DNA of 64,000 nt from Acidovorax sp. HDW3 (GTDB taxonomy: Bacteria; Pseudomonadota; Gammaproteobacteria; Burkholderiales; Burkholderiaceae_C), in NCBI RefSeq assembly GCF_011303755.1, contig NZ_CP049885.1, positions 3,070,001 to 3,134,000 on the forward strand, written 5' to 3'. The notes beneath the pieces are model-generated. The model was not told the origin of the DNA and did not search any database. It was given only the letters and a program-made list of their open reading frames with translations. The position numbers were made by a program, and so were the translations under genes. Shown here one piece after another: positions 1 through 8,427 of the stretch (position 1 is its first letter; each line of letters starts with the position of its first letter).

Positions 1-1
1 G

Positions 2-2443
2 ATGGCCCAGCGCCGCAGCACGCGCCAGCCGCTGGCGCGCCTGCCCACCACGGGCCTTCCAATTGCGCCGGGCATTGTCGGGCGCCACTACCAGCAGCGC
101 GCCATCCGCCGCGTGCTGGAAACCTTTGAGCGCGACCAGCAGCGCAAGGCGCTGGTGGTGATGGCCACCGGCGCTGGCAAGACGCGCACGGTGATTGCGC
201 TGGTCGATGTGCTGATGCGCGCCGGCTGGGTCAAGCGCGTGCTGTTCCTGGCCGACCGCGTGGCGCTGGTGAACCAGGCCGTCAACGCCTTCAAGGCCCA
301 CCTGCCCGACTGCGCGCCGGTGAACCTGGTGACCGAGCGCGCCACCGAGGGCCGGGTGTACGTCAGCACCTACCCGACGATGATGGGCCTGATCAACGAA
401 GGCGCCGGCACGGGCCAGCGCCGCTTTGGCGTGGGGCATTTCGACCTGATCGTGGTGGACGAGGCGCACCGCTCCATCTACCAAAAATACCGCGCCATCT
501 TCCACTACTTCGACGCCCTGCTGGTCGGCCTGACGGCCACGCCCAAGGACGAGATCGACCGCAACACCTACGGCCTGTTCGGCCTGGAAAGCGGCGTGCC
601 CACCGATGCCTACGGGCTCGACGACGCCATTGCCGAGGGCTACCTGGCGCCGCCGCGCGCCGTCTCGGTGCCGCTCAAGTTCCAGCGCGAGGGCATTCGC
701 TACGCCGATTTGAGCGAGGACGAAAAAGAGCAGTGGGACGCGCTGGACTGGGGAGACGACAACGGCGAAGGCGGCGAGGCGCCCGACGCCGTGGGCGCCG
801 AGGCCGTGAACCAATGGCTGTTCAACCAGGACACCGTGGACAAGATGCTGGCCCTGCTGATGGCGCGCGGCCACAAGGTGGCGGGCGGCGACCGGCTGGG
901 CAAGACCATCATCTTTGCGCGCAACCAGCAGCACGCCGAATTCATACAGCAGCGCTTTGACGCCAACTACCCCGCGTACCGGGGCCAGTTTGCGCGCACC
1001 ATCACCTTCCAGACCGAGTACGCGCAGTCGCTGATCGACGCCTTTGCGCAGAAGGACAGCGCGCCGCACATCGCCATTTCGGTGGACATGCTCGACACCG
1101 GCATCGACGTGCCCGAGGTGGTGAACCTGGTGTTCTTCAAGATCGTGCGCTCCAAGGCCAAGTTCTGGCAGATGCTCGGGCGTGGCACGCGGCTGTGCCC
1201 CGAGCTGTTCGGGCCGGGGCAGGACAAGAAAGACTTCTTCATCTTCGACTTCTGCCAGAACCTGGAATTTTTCAGCCAGAACCTGGAGGGCAGCGAGGGC
1301 GCGCTCGGGCAGCCGCTGTCGCAGCGCTTGTTCAATGCGCGGCTGGAGCTGATCGGCCTGCTGGACCAGCGCCTGAAAACGCAGGGCGTGGCCGAGGCGC
1401 CTGCGCCGGACTACCAGCTCACCGAATCCACCCTGCGCCAGGACATTGCCGCGCTGCTGCACGCCGTGGTGGCCGGCATGTCGCTTACCAACTTTGTCGT
1501 GCGCGCGCAGCGCCGCTGGGTCGAGGCCTGGGCCCAGGCCGACGCCTGGCAGCAGCCCACGCCCGAGCAGCTGGCCGAGGTGGCTGAGCACCTATCCGGC
1601 CTGCCCAGCAGCGTGCGCGACGACGACGAGGACGCCAAGCGCTTTGACGCCCTGCTGCTGGGCACGCAGCTGGCCCTGCTGCGCGCCGAGCCCGCGCTCT
1701 CGCGCCTGCAAAAGCGCGTGCAGCAGCTGGCAGCCGCCCTGCTGGCGCTGGCCAACGTGCCCAGCGTGCGCGAGCAGCTCGTGCTGATCGATGCCGTGGC
1801 CGGCGACGAGTGGTGGCAAGACGTGACCCTGCCCATGCTGGAGCAGGCGCGGCGCCGGCTGCGCGGCCTCATCAAGCTGATCGAAAAGCAAGGCCGCAAG
1901 CCGGTCTACACCGACTTTGAAGACGCGCTGGGCGAGGCCACCGAGGTCGATTTGCCCCTGGTGGCCGGCGCCGTGGACTTTGAGCGCTTTCGCGCCAAGG
2001 CCCGGGCCTTTTTGCACGCCCACGGCGACCGCCTGGCGCTGCACAAGCTGCGCCGCAACCAGCCGCTGACGGCACTGGATTTGCAGGAGCTCGAAGCCCT
2101 GCTGCACGAGGCTGGCGGCAGCGACGGCGACATCGAGCGCGCCCGCACGCTGCACGCCAGCCTGCCTGTCTTTATCCGCTCCCTGGTCGGGCTCGAACGC
2201 GAGGCGGCCACCGCCGCCTTTGCCAGCCTGATCGCCCCCGGCACGGCCAGCGCCAGCCAGCTGCAGTTCATCGACGAAATCGTGCAGCACCTGACCGAGC
2301 ACGGCGCCATGCCGGCGCACCGGCTCTACGAATCACCCTTCACCGACATCCACGCCCAGGGGCCAGATGGGGTGTTTGAAACCGCAAAAGTTGAGCAACT
2401 GTTTCAAACGCTGCAACAGTTCGCGTGCCAACAGGCCGCGTAA
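2..2443 (+). CDS. hsdR: Type I restriction enzyme R subunit (HsdR), 5' partial
   Basis: DEAH-box translocase part of a type I restriction endonuclease, which pulls DNA past the complex before cutting. The visible 813 residues show a Walker A motif ATGAGKT (about 55-61), the DEAH box VVDEAH (about 151-156), TATP (178-181) and the helicase motif MLGRGTRL, followed by a long C-terminal region like the EcoEI_R_C domain that binds the methylase core. The window cuts the gene: the first ATG here falls at the edge and immediately precedes the helicase domain, so the N-terminal nuclease domain (PD-D/ExK) is expected upstream. The hsdM and hsdS partners are not in view. It converges on the DUF3297 gene. 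An EcoEI/EcoKI-like type is inferred from the C-terminal pattern only. Confidence 0.88.
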   Translation: MAQRRSTRQPLARLPTTGLPIAPGIVGRHYQQRAIRRVLETFERDQQRKALVVMATGAGKTRTVIALVDVLMRAGWVKRVLFLADRVALVNQAVNAFKAHLPDCAPVNLVTERATEGRVYVSTYPTMMGLINEGAGTGQRRFGVGHFDLIVVDEAHRSIYQKYRAIFHYFDALLVGLTATPKDEIDRNTYGLFGLESGVPTDAYGLDDAIAEGYLAPPRAVSVPLKFQREGIRYADLSEDEKEQWDALDWGDDNGEGGEAPDAVGAEAVNQWLFNQDTVDKMLALLMARGHKVAGGDRLGKTIIFARNQQHAEFIQQRFDANYPAYRGQFARTITFQTEYAQSLIDAFAQKDSAPHIAISVDMLDTGIDVPEVVNLVFFKIVRSKAKFWQMLGRGTRLCPELFGPGQDKKDFFIFDFCQNLEFFSQNLEGSEGALGQPLSQRLFNARLELIGLLDQRLKTQGVAEAPAPDYQLTESTLRQDIAALLHAVVAGMSLTNFVVRAQRRWVEAWAQADAWQQPTPEQLAEVAEHLSGLPSSVRDDDEDAKRFDALLLGTQLALLRAEPALSRLQKRVQQLAAALLALANVPSVREQLVLIDAVAGDEWWQDVTLPMLEQARRRLRGLIKLIEKQGRKPVYTDFEDALGEATEVDLPLVAGAVDFERFRAKARAFLHAHGDRLALHKLRRNQPLTALDLQELEALLHEAGGSDGDIERARTLHASLPVFIRSLVGLEREAATAAFASLIAPGTASASQLQFIDEIVQHLTEHGAMPAHRLYESPFTDIHAQGPDGVFETAKVEQLFQTLQQFACQQAA

Positions 2444-2470
2444 CCCCTTTGCGAACTGCAGGCTGCAGGC

Positions 2471-2728
2471 TTATTTGTAAAACACCTCGACGCTGCCCTT
2501 GAGCGCGAGCAGCAGCGGGCGGCCCGTGCGGTCGCGGGTTTTGCCGGCGGGCACCTTGATCCAACCCTCGCTGACGCAGTATTCCTCAACGTCAAAGCGC
2601 TCCTTGCCATTGAGCCGCACGCCAATGTCGGCCTGCTGCGCCAGCACGGCGGCGGCGTGGTGCGGGCTGCGCGGGTCGATCGCCAGGCGATCGGGCAGGG
2701 GCAGAAGGTTGTCGGCAGGGTTGCTCAT
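2471..2728 (-). CDS. DUF3297 family protein
   Basis: Small 85-residue soluble protein with the conserved pattern PDRLAIDPRSPHH near the N-terminus, then GVRLNGKER, VEEYCVSEGWIKVPAGK and a basic middle. This matches the DUF3297 family, which is widespread in proteobacteria, sometimes mislabelled glutathione peroxidase, and of unknown function. There is no signal peptide or membrane segment. It is transcribed leftward and converges on hsdR with a 27-bp gap. Its upstream side faces a 403-bp non-coding stretch holding a repeat copy and DnaA boxes. Family assignment is from recognised motifs. The biochemical role is unknown. Confidence 0.75.
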   Translation of the reverse strand: MSNPADNLLPLPDRLAIDPRSPHHAAAVLAQQADIGVRLNGKERFDVEEYCVSEGWIKVPAGKTRDRTGRPLLLALKGSVEVFYK

Positions 2729-2796
2729 GGCGGGGCCTCAAAGATGCGAAAAAACGAAAGGCCGCCATTGTGGCCCAAGCCAGGGGTGGCTTTGTT

Positions 2797-2845
2797 TGCT
2801 ATAAAAATAATAGCTATTCGCGCTTGCCAGATAAGCGCTAGAGCC
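2797..2845. repeat. Stem-loop repeat family, copy 1
   Basis: Contains GCTATAAAAATAATAGCTAT and then the CGCTTGCCAGATAAGCGCTAG arm-loop-arm of the family seen 16 times in this window. It lies between the DUF3297 gene and the first origin-like unit. Confidence 0.75.
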
Positions 2846-2869
2846 TTTTTTTATTCAAAAACCAGCGCC

Positions 2870-3069
2870 TGTGGACAACTGCGGGCACAACGCCGGCACA
2901 AGCACCCGGCTATCCCCAGGCGGGCGCTGGCGGGTCGTTTTATCCACAAACCCGGTACACCCGGCGCCGGGGCCGATCCCCAACCTTGTGGATAAGCCAA
3001 GTCATTGTCAAAAAAAGAAAAACACCGTTTATCCACAGGCACCGGCAAGGCTCTACTACTACCACTATG
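2870..3069 (+). other. Origin-like unit I: DnaA boxes plus DnaA-trio run
   Basis: Non-coding stretch with DnaA boxes: TGTGGACAA at 2870-2878 (one mismatch), TTATCCACA at 2940-2948, TGTGGATAA at 2987-2995 (reverse) and TTATCCACA at 3029-3037. Fifteen bases after the last box comes CTA-CTA-CTA-CCA-CTA at 3053-3067, then an AT-rich tract. A DnaA box followed by CTA triplets is the layout of the bacterial basal unwinding element (DnaA-trio; 3'-GAT-5' on the other strand). Two further units with the same geometry lie at 6156-6360 and 6434-6630. The sequence pattern is direct. Activity as a replication origin is inference. Confidence 0.65.
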
Positions 3070-3131
3070 TATTTTTAATACCTTCAAGGAACAACCCTGA
3101 AAGCCCCAGCGCCCCCATTCAACGCCTTTGT

Positions 3132-4385
3132 TCAGCGCAGCAGCCAGTACCCCACGCCAATGGCAGCGGCGATGCCGACAGCGTCGGCAAACAAGGCGCA
3201 GGCCAGGGCATGGCGGGTGTTTTTCACGCCCACGCTGCCAAAGTACACCGTCAGCACATAAAACGTGGTCTCGGTCGAGCCCTGCATGATGGCCGCCAGG
3301 CGCGCGGGAAAGGAATCAACGCCGTAGGTCTGCATCACGTCCACCATCAGGCCCCGGGCGCCCGCGCCCGAGAGCACCTTCATCAGCCCCACGGGCAGCG
3401 CCGGCAAAAAATCGGTGTCCCAACCCAGCCCGGCCACCAGGCGCGCGACCACGGTCAAAACGGCATCCATACAGCCCGCAGCGCGAAAAACGCCAATCGC
3501 CGCCAGGATGGCGATGAGGTAGGGAATGATCTGTACCGCCACGCCAAAGCCCTCCTTGGCGCCGTCAATAAAAGCGTCGTACACGTTCACGCGCCGCCAG
3601 GCGCCGGCGAGCAAGAACAGCAGCACCAATCCCAAAATCACGGCGGCCCCCAGGACGCCGGTGATGTCCGCCGCCTGCTGCGCCGGCAGCCGTGCCAGCG
3701 CCGCCACCCCCGCCCCGAGCAAACCCGTCACCGCCAGCAGCGGCAACACAAACCGCGCACGCCACAGCGGCAGGCGCTGCACCAGGCCCAAGAGCAGCAG
3801 CGCGGCGATGAAGGCAATGGCCGTGGCCAGCAGCGTGGGCACAAAAATATCGGCGGCGTTGAAACCTGCGCCCAGGCCCTGCTTCAAGGCCACGCTCTGG
3901 CGCATGGCGATGACGGCGGTGGGGATCAGCGTCAGCCCGGCGGTGTTGAGCACGACGAACATGATTTGCGCATCACTGGCCACGCCCTCGGGTTCGCGGT
4001 TGAGGCTTTGCAGCTCGCGCATCGCCGTCAGGCCCAGGGGCGTGGCGGCGTTGTCCAGGCCCAGCAGGTTGGCCGAGAAATTCATGGTCATGGCGCCCTG
4101 CGCCGGGTGGCCGGCGGGCACGCCCGGAAACAGCAGGCGCAAGAGCGGCGCCGCCAGGCGCGCCAGCAGCGCCACCATGCCGGCCTTCTCGCCCACGCGC
4201 ATCAGCCCCAGCCACAGCGCCATGACGCCGGCCAGGCCCAGGGCAATGTCAAAACCGGCGCGCGCGCCGTCGAACAAGGCTTGCAGCAGCTGGGAAAAAA
4301 TCTGCGCCTCGCCCAGCCACCAGCGCACCGCCGCCGTGGCGCAGGCGCTGACGAAAAAAACAATCCACACCACGTTCAGCGCCAT
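3132..4385 (-). CDS. Fused spore maturation protein A/B homologue (nucleoside recognition/Gate domains)
   Basis: 417-residue polytopic inner-membrane protein with about ten hydrophobic segments. The N-terminal half resembles SpmA (pattern MTMNFSANLLGLDNAATPLG near residues 100-120). The C-terminal half resembles SpmB (AFIDGAKEGFGVAVQIIPYL, then LMKVLSGAGARGL and GSTETTFYVLTVYFG). In spore-formers these are separate genes for spore-core dehydration. In non-sporulating proteobacteria the fused form is common and its transported substrate is unknown. It starts at an ATG 18 bp downstream of the rdgC stop codon, so the two are probably one transcript. Function here is not known. Confidence 0.85.
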   Translation of the reverse strand: MALNVVWIVFFVSACATAAVRWWLGEAQIFSQLLQALFDGARAGFDIALGLAGVMALWLGLMRVGEKAGMVALLARLAAPLLRLLFPGVPAGHPAQGAMTMNFSANLLGLDNAATPLGLTAMRELQSLNREPEGVASDAQIMFVVLNTAGLTLIPTAVIAMRQSVALKQGLGAGFNAADIFVPTLLATAIAFIAALLLLGLVQRLPLWRARFVLPLLAVTGLLGAGVAALARLPAQQAADITGVLGAAVILGLVLLFLLAGAWRRVNVYDAFIDGAKEGFGVAVQIIPYLIAILAAIGVFRAAGCMDAVLTVVARLVAGLGWDTDFLPALPVGLMKVLSGAGARGLMVDVMQTYGVDSFPARLAAIMQGSTETTFYVLTVYFGSVGVKNTRHALACALFADAVGIAAAIGVGYWLLR

Positions 4386-4403
4386 GGCCAGGCCCTTTGC
4401 AGA

Positions 4404-5447
4404 TTAAAACGGCGCGGTGTTCGGGTCGGTGTCCACCGGCGCCTGCGCCGGCCCGGTGACGGTGCCCCTGCCCCCGCGCGTGGATGGCGCTGTGGTGCTG
4501 CCCGCTGTGGTGTTGCCTGCTATGGCGGTGGCGGCGGGCGCTGCAGTGGTCGGCTCCAGGCTGCGGCCCTCGCCGCCCAGGGCTTCGATCAGGTCGGGAA
4601 TGAGCTTGGACAGCTCTCCCGTGGTGATGGCCACGTCGGTGTCAAAGCCTTCGTCGGCGCTGTCCTGGCCCTCGAACACGCTGTCGAGAAAGCTGATTTT
4701 TTTCAGCTGCAGGCCCTCGGTGAGCAGGAACGAGACGCGCTCGTCCCAGGTCAGTGCCAGCTTGGTTGGCAGCTTGCCGGCGTCGATGTGCGCGCGCACC
4801 TCGTCGATGTCGAGCGGGTGGCGCGCGTAGCGCACCACGGCCTTGGATTCATCGGCGCTCTTGAGCTCGCATTCGCGGTCCACGGAGAAGCCCACCGGCG
4901 CCTCTTGTTCCTTGAGCCAGTGCGCCATCGCAGCCTGGGGGGAAGTCTGGGTGTCGAGCAGTGCCAGGGCAAAGCCGGGCAGCAGCTCGGTCAGCACCGA
5001 GGCGATCTCGTCGGCATGGCCCTGGCTGCCGGTGTCGAGCACCAGCGTGTGGGCGCTGGGGTCGATCCAGACCCAGGTCGAGCCCTGCTTGGTGAACGCC
5101 ATGGGCAGCAGGTCGAGCTTGGCCTCGTCCTTGAGCTCGCGGCTTTCCTTCTTGCCCGGCTTGCGCCCGGTTTCCTGCTCGATGCGCGCGGCTTTTTCCT
5201 GCACTTTGCGCGCCAGCACGCTCGCCGGCAGCAGCTTGCTCTCTTGCATAAAGCGCAGCAGCCATTGGCCGCCCACGCTCTCGGCCAGCGCCCCGTGGGC
5301 CTGGCCGCGCGGCGGCACAAAGCCGCTGCTGCGCTCTTGCGTGGCCCCGCATTCGGTGAATGGGGCTTTTTGCAGCGCCGCCTCCAGCGCCTCCAAACCG
5401 ATCTGCCACGTGGGCGCGATGCGGTACACGATCATGTTCTTGAACAC
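4404..5447 (-). CDS. rdgC: Recombination-associated protein RdgC
   Basis: 347-residue homologue of RdgC, the ring-shaped DNA-binding protein that restrains RecA and appears nucleoid-associated. Recognised from the N-terminus MFKNMIVYRI, the FTECGATQERSSGFVPPRG block, and the AKLDLLPMAF and VWIDPSAHTLVLDTGS segments. The last 40 residues form a low-complexity Ala/Thr/Gly tail beyond the normal core (about 300 residues), likely lineage-specific and disordered. It is followed by the spmAB homologue on the same strand. It sits between two origin-like units, a suggestive place for a protein of recombination and replication restart, though that link is only positional. Confidence 0.93.
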   Translation of the reverse strand: MFKNMIVYRIAPTWQIGLEALEAALQKAPFTECGATQERSSGFVPPRGQAHGALAESVGGQWLLRFMQESKLLPASVLARKVQEKAARIEQETGRKPGKKESRELKDEAKLDLLPMAFTKQGSTWVWIDPSAHTLVLDTGSQGHADEIASVLTELLPGFALALLDTQTSPQAAMAHWLKEQEAPVGFSVDRECELKSADESKAVVRYARHPLDIDEVRAHIDAGKLPTKLALTWDERVSFLLTEGLQLKKISFLDSVFEGQDSADEGFDTDVAITTGELSKLIPDLIEALGGEGRSLEPTTAAPAATAIAGNTTAGSTTAPSTRGGRGTVTGPAQAPVDTDPNTAPF

Positions 5448-5592
5448 GCGGATCCTCTGCTGTGGTGAAAAAAGTGCGCGATTGTCGCGCCTGCTGGTGA
5501 ACTTTACACAGCCTCACGCAAGCGCCACGCAGCTTTGACACAAGCGGCGCAAACTGCCTCCCATCGTTCACCACCTACCAAAGGAAAGCACC

Positions 5593-6147
5593 ATGAACCT
5601 TCTGCCCCGCCACGCCATTGCCGGCGCTGCTGCCGCCTTGTTTACCACCCTGGCATTGCCGGCTTTTGCCCAGGCCCCCGTGAGCAACCCCAGCACGCCC
5701 GATCCCCAGGTGCGCTATGAGCAGCGTGAAGAATCGCGCCCCCAGCGCATGGAGCGTATGCAAAAGCGCATGGACGAATTCAAACAGGCGCTGCAGCTGA
5801 GCCCGGCGCAAGAAGACGCCTGGAACCAGTACCAGCAAGCCATGAAGCCGCCGGCCCAGCCGCCCGCCCGCCCGGACATGGAGGCGTTCAAGCAGCTCTC
5901 CACCCCCGAGCGCATCGAGCGCCTGCGAACCCTGCGCGAGCAACATGCGGCCGAGATGGATCGCCGGGGCGAAGCCACGAAGGCGTTCTACGCCCAGCTC
6001 AACCCGGCGCAGCAAAAAACTTTCGACGCCCAATCCCTGCGCTGGATGCAACGGATGCACGGCCACGGCCACGACCATGACCACGGCCCGCGCCATGGCC
6101 CCATGCGCGGCGCCAAGCCCCCGGTCAGCGCTCCGGCACAGAAATAA
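5593..6147 (+). CDS. Spy/CpxP-like periplasmic chaperone (LTxxQ motif)
   Basis: 184 residues with a Sec signal peptide (about 1-26, cleavage after ALPAFA). The mature part is charged and helical, carrying two LTxxQ-type motifs, LSPAQEDAW and LNPAQQKTF, as in Spy/CpxP periplasmic chaperones. The C-terminus is histidine-rich (HGHGHDHDHG), suggesting metal binding. An AGGAAAG ribosome site lies 6 bp before the ATG. It is transcribed away from rdgC, with origin-like units II and III starting just after its stop. A role in envelope or metal stress is family knowledge. No regulatory box was recognised upstream. Confidence 0.82.
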   Translation: MNLLPRHAIAGAAAALFTTLALPAFAQAPVSNPSTPDPQVRYEQREESRPQRMERMQKRMDEFKQALQLSPAQEDAWNQYQQAMKPPAQPPARPDMEAFKQLSTPERIERLRTLREQHAAEMDRRGEATKAFYAQLNPAQQKTFDAQSLRWMQRMHGHGHDHDHGPRHGPMRGAKPPVSAPAQK

Positions 6148-6155
6148 AGCCAAAT

Positions 6156-6360
6156 TGTGGATAACTTTGGGGATTGTTTTTGCGCAACCCCGGGTTTATC
6201 CACACCACCCGCTGCTGGCCGCAAGTTATACCCAATGCGCGTTACGGCTGTCCCTATGGCTTGCCACACCTTTTTGCCGTGGATAACTTGTTGTCGTTCT
6301 AAGAAAATTTAGAGTTATCCACAAAATTTTGCATCCTCTATTACTATCACTATGTTTTGT
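6156..6360 (+). other. Origin-like unit II: DnaA boxes plus DnaA-trio run
   Basis: Boxes: TGTGGATAA 6156-6164 (reverse), TTATCCACA 6196-6204, CGTGGATAA 6278-6286 (reverse, one mismatch) and TTATCCACA 6315-6323. Fourteen bases later comes CTA-TTA-CTA-TCA-CTA at 6338-6352, leading into TATGTTTTGTTATTACATAT. The flank is AT-rich, unlike its surroundings. The order of boxes and the box-to-trio distance copy unit I. No gene is visible in 6148-6754. Confidence 0.7.
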
Positions 6361-6433
6361 TATTACATATGTACAAGATAGTAGGTCAGCGCTTTCACTA
6401 CGGCCTTGCCCCCTGCAACGACCAGAACAACTC

Positions 6434-6630
6434 TGTGGATAAAAAAAGCACAAGGCCCCTGTTTTCCACCGCCGGGCAGGTGGCATCCCCACTGTCCCCA
6501 AAACCGTGACAGCACGACCACCGCTTCACACACAAGCTTGTGCATTAGTGCAACTGCTTGTCGTACAAAGAAAAAAACAGGTTATCCACAAAAATCGGCG
6601 GCTTCTACTACTACCACTATGTTTTTATAA
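6434..6630 (+). other. Origin-like unit III: DnaA boxes plus DnaA-trio run
   Basis: TGTGGATAA at 6434-6442 (reverse) and TTATCCACA at 6582-6590, then after 14 bases CTA-CTA-CTA-CCA-CTA at 6605-6619, identical to the trio run of unit I, followed by TATGTTTTTATAAAAAC. Together with unit II this fills most of a 607-bp gap between the Spy-like gene and aroG. An origin role is inferred from architecture. Confidence 0.7.
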
Positions 6631-6716
6631 AAACAAAGAAGGAAAAGTCAGACAGAAGAAAAAAACCGCCGGCGCTCTGCGCCAAAGCGGCACCCCGGAA
6701 CAAAAAACACAGGCGT

Positions 6717-6741
6717 AAAAAAACCGCCCTGGGGCGGTTTT
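6717..6741 (-). terminator. Rho-independent terminator of aroG
   Basis: On the minus strand an AAAACCGCCC / GGGCGGTTTT stem ends in a T run, 14 bp past the aroG stop codon. Confidence 0.85.
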
Positions 6742-6754
6742 CATGATGTGAAAA

Positions 6755-7867
6755 TTAAACGGTGCGCCGGCTGCGCACCGCCGCTGCAAGCTGCTGCAGC
6801 ACGGGCACGGTCTGGGCAAAGCTGATGCAGGCGTCCGTCACCGACACGCCGTAGGCCAGCGCCTGGCCTGCCACGATGTCCTGGCGGCCTTCTTCCAGGT
6901 GGCTTTCAATCATCACGCCGGTAATGCGCGTCTCGCCAGCGGCAATTTGCGTGGCCACGTCTTGCGCCACGTCGATTTGCTTGGCGTGCTGCTTGCTGCT
7001 GTTGGCGTGCGAGAGGTCGATCATGACCTGCTCGCGCAGCCCGTTTTTGTGCAGCAATGCGCAAGCGGCTTGCACGTCGGCTGCGCTGTAGTTGGGCGTT
7101 TTGCCGCCGCGCAGGATGATGTGGCAGTCCTGGTTGCCCCGGGTTTCAAAAATGGCAGCCTGGCCCATCTTGGTCATGCCCATGAAGGCGTGCTCGGATT
7201 GCGCCGCCAGGATGGCATCGGCAGCGACTTTCACGCCGCCATCGGTGCCGTTCTTAAAGCCCACCGGGCACGAGAGGCCGCTGGCGAGCTGGCGGTGGCT
7301 CTGGCTCTCGGTGGTGCGCGCACCAATGGCGCCCCAGCTCACCAGGTCGCTGATGTACTGGGGCGAGAGCAGGTCGAGGAATTCGGTGCCGACCGGCAGG
7401 CCCAGTTCCAGCACGTCCAGCACCAGGGCGCGCGCCATCTCCAGGCCCTCGTTGATGGCAAAGCTGTCATCCATGTGCGGGTCGTTGATGTAGCCCTTCC
7501 AGCCCACCGTGGTGCGCGGTTTTTCAAAGTACACGCGCATCACGATCAGCAGGTCTTGCGCCAGGGCGTCGGCCTGCTCCTTGAGCAATTGTGCGTACTG
7601 CATGGCCTGCTCGTGGTCGTGGATGGAGCAGGGGCCGACGACGACGATCAGCCGGTCGTCCTGCCCGTGCAGCACGCGCGAGAGCGCCGCGCGGCTGTGC
7701 TCCACGAGCTGCTGCGCGGCGGCGGGCGTGGGCAGCCATTCTTCGAGGATGGCCGGGGTGATGAGCGGGCGTACGGCCTTGATGCGCACATCGTCGATGC
7801 GCGTACGGTCTTGCGTGGACAAGGCGGTGGCGTGGTGAGGTTGGGGTTTCGTCGTCATAACCCCCAT
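6755..7867 (-). CDS. aroG: 3-deoxy-7-phosphoheptulonate synthase (class I DAHP synthase)
   Basis: First enzyme of the shikimate pathway: condenses phosphoenolpyruvate with erythrose-4-phosphate. 370 residues, the usual length for the AroG/F/H class. Visible motifs are VVVGPCSIHD, RVYFEKPRTTVGWKG, GARTTESQSHRQ, GFKNGTDG, and the C-terminal DLSHANSSKQ and GVMIESHLEEG. The listed start gives MGVMTTKPQ. An in-frame ATG three codons later (7858) is equally plausible because neither has a clear ribosome site. It follows the NlpC/P60 gene by 19 bp on the same strand. Which aromatic amino acid inhibits it cannot be decided from reading. Confidence 0.95.
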   Translation of the reverse strand: MGVMTTKPQPHHATALSTQDRTRIDDVRIKAVRPLITPAILEEWLPTPAAAQQLVEHSRAALSRVLHGQDDRLIVVVGPCSIHDHEQAMQYAQLLKEQADALAQDLLIVMRVYFEKPRTTVGWKGYINDPHMDDSFAINEGLEMARALVLDVLELGLPVGTEFLDLLSPQYISDLVSWGAIGARTTESQSHRQLASGLSCPVGFKNGTDGGVKVAADAILAAQSEHAFMGMTKMGQAAIFETRGNQDCHIILRGGKTPNYSAADVQAACALLHKNGLREQVMIDLSHANSSKQHAKQIDVAQDVATQIAAGETRITGVMIESHLEEGRQDIVAGQALAYGVSVTDACISFAQTVPVLQQLAAAVRSRRTV

Positions 7868-7886
7868 TGTGGCGCGATGGTTGCGC

Positions 7887-8393
7887 TCAAGGGCGGCGAA
7901 ACGCCACCACCTGCTGCGCCCAATAGGGGCCGTTCAGGCGGTCAAGCCGCACCTCGCCCCCGCTGGAGGGCGCGTGCACAAAGCGCCCCTGGCCGACGTA
8001 GATGCCGGCATGGCTGGGCCGGGCGCCGCCAAACACCACCAGATCGCCGGTGCGCAGCGCATCGGCATCAACGGCAGCGCCAAACTGGCTCAGCTGCGCC
8101 ACCGTGCGCGGCGGCGCCACGCCGGCGCGGCTGTGGTACACGTAGCCAATCAGGCCGCTGCAGTCAAACCCACCCTCGGGCGTGTTGCCGCCGTAGCGGT
8201 AGGGCGTGCCGACCAGGCCCAGGGCGTGGATGGCGATGTCGCTCGACTGCTCGGACGAGAGCTGCGCCGCAGTGGGCGCAGCGCTGCTGCGCTGCGGCGG
8301 CGCGCTGGAGCAGCCAGCCAACAGCAAGGCGCTGCAAGCCAGGGCCAACAAACCCTGGCGGGGGTGAGATGTGAACAAATGCAAATAACGCAT
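7887..8393 (-). CDS. NlpC/P60 (C40) peptidoglycan endopeptidase lipoprotein
   Basis: 168-residue outer-membrane or periplasmic lipoprotein with lipobox LLAGC (Cys28) and a single NlpC/P60 domain. Catalytic residues are in their usual places: Cys78 in FDCSGL, His128 in PSHAGIYVG, and a third polar His140 in FVHAP. It resembles MepS/Spr, which cuts D,D/L,D cross-links or stem peptides to allow cell-wall growth. It lies 34 bp after leuA and 19 bp before aroG on the same strand. This looks like co-directional packing rather than a functional operon. Confidence 0.9.
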   Translation of the reverse strand: MRYLHLFTSHPRQGLLALACSALLLAGCSSAPPQRSSAAPTAAQLSSEQSSDIAIHALGLVGTPYRYGGNTPEGGFDCSGLIGYVYHSRAGVAPPRTVAQLSQFGAAVDADALRTGDLVVFGGARPSHAGIYVGQGRFVHAPSSGGEVRLDRLNGPYWAQQVVAFRRP

Positions 8394-8427
8394 GGCCGGC
8401 GAGCTTAGCGCAGGGCCGCGCCAGGCA

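Noticed and set aside
2871-5468. 865-codon plus-strand frame opposite spmAB and rdgC
   Set aside because: It is the antisense shadow of two clear genes. It lacks any family motif and has a low-complexity Gln/His/Arg composition.
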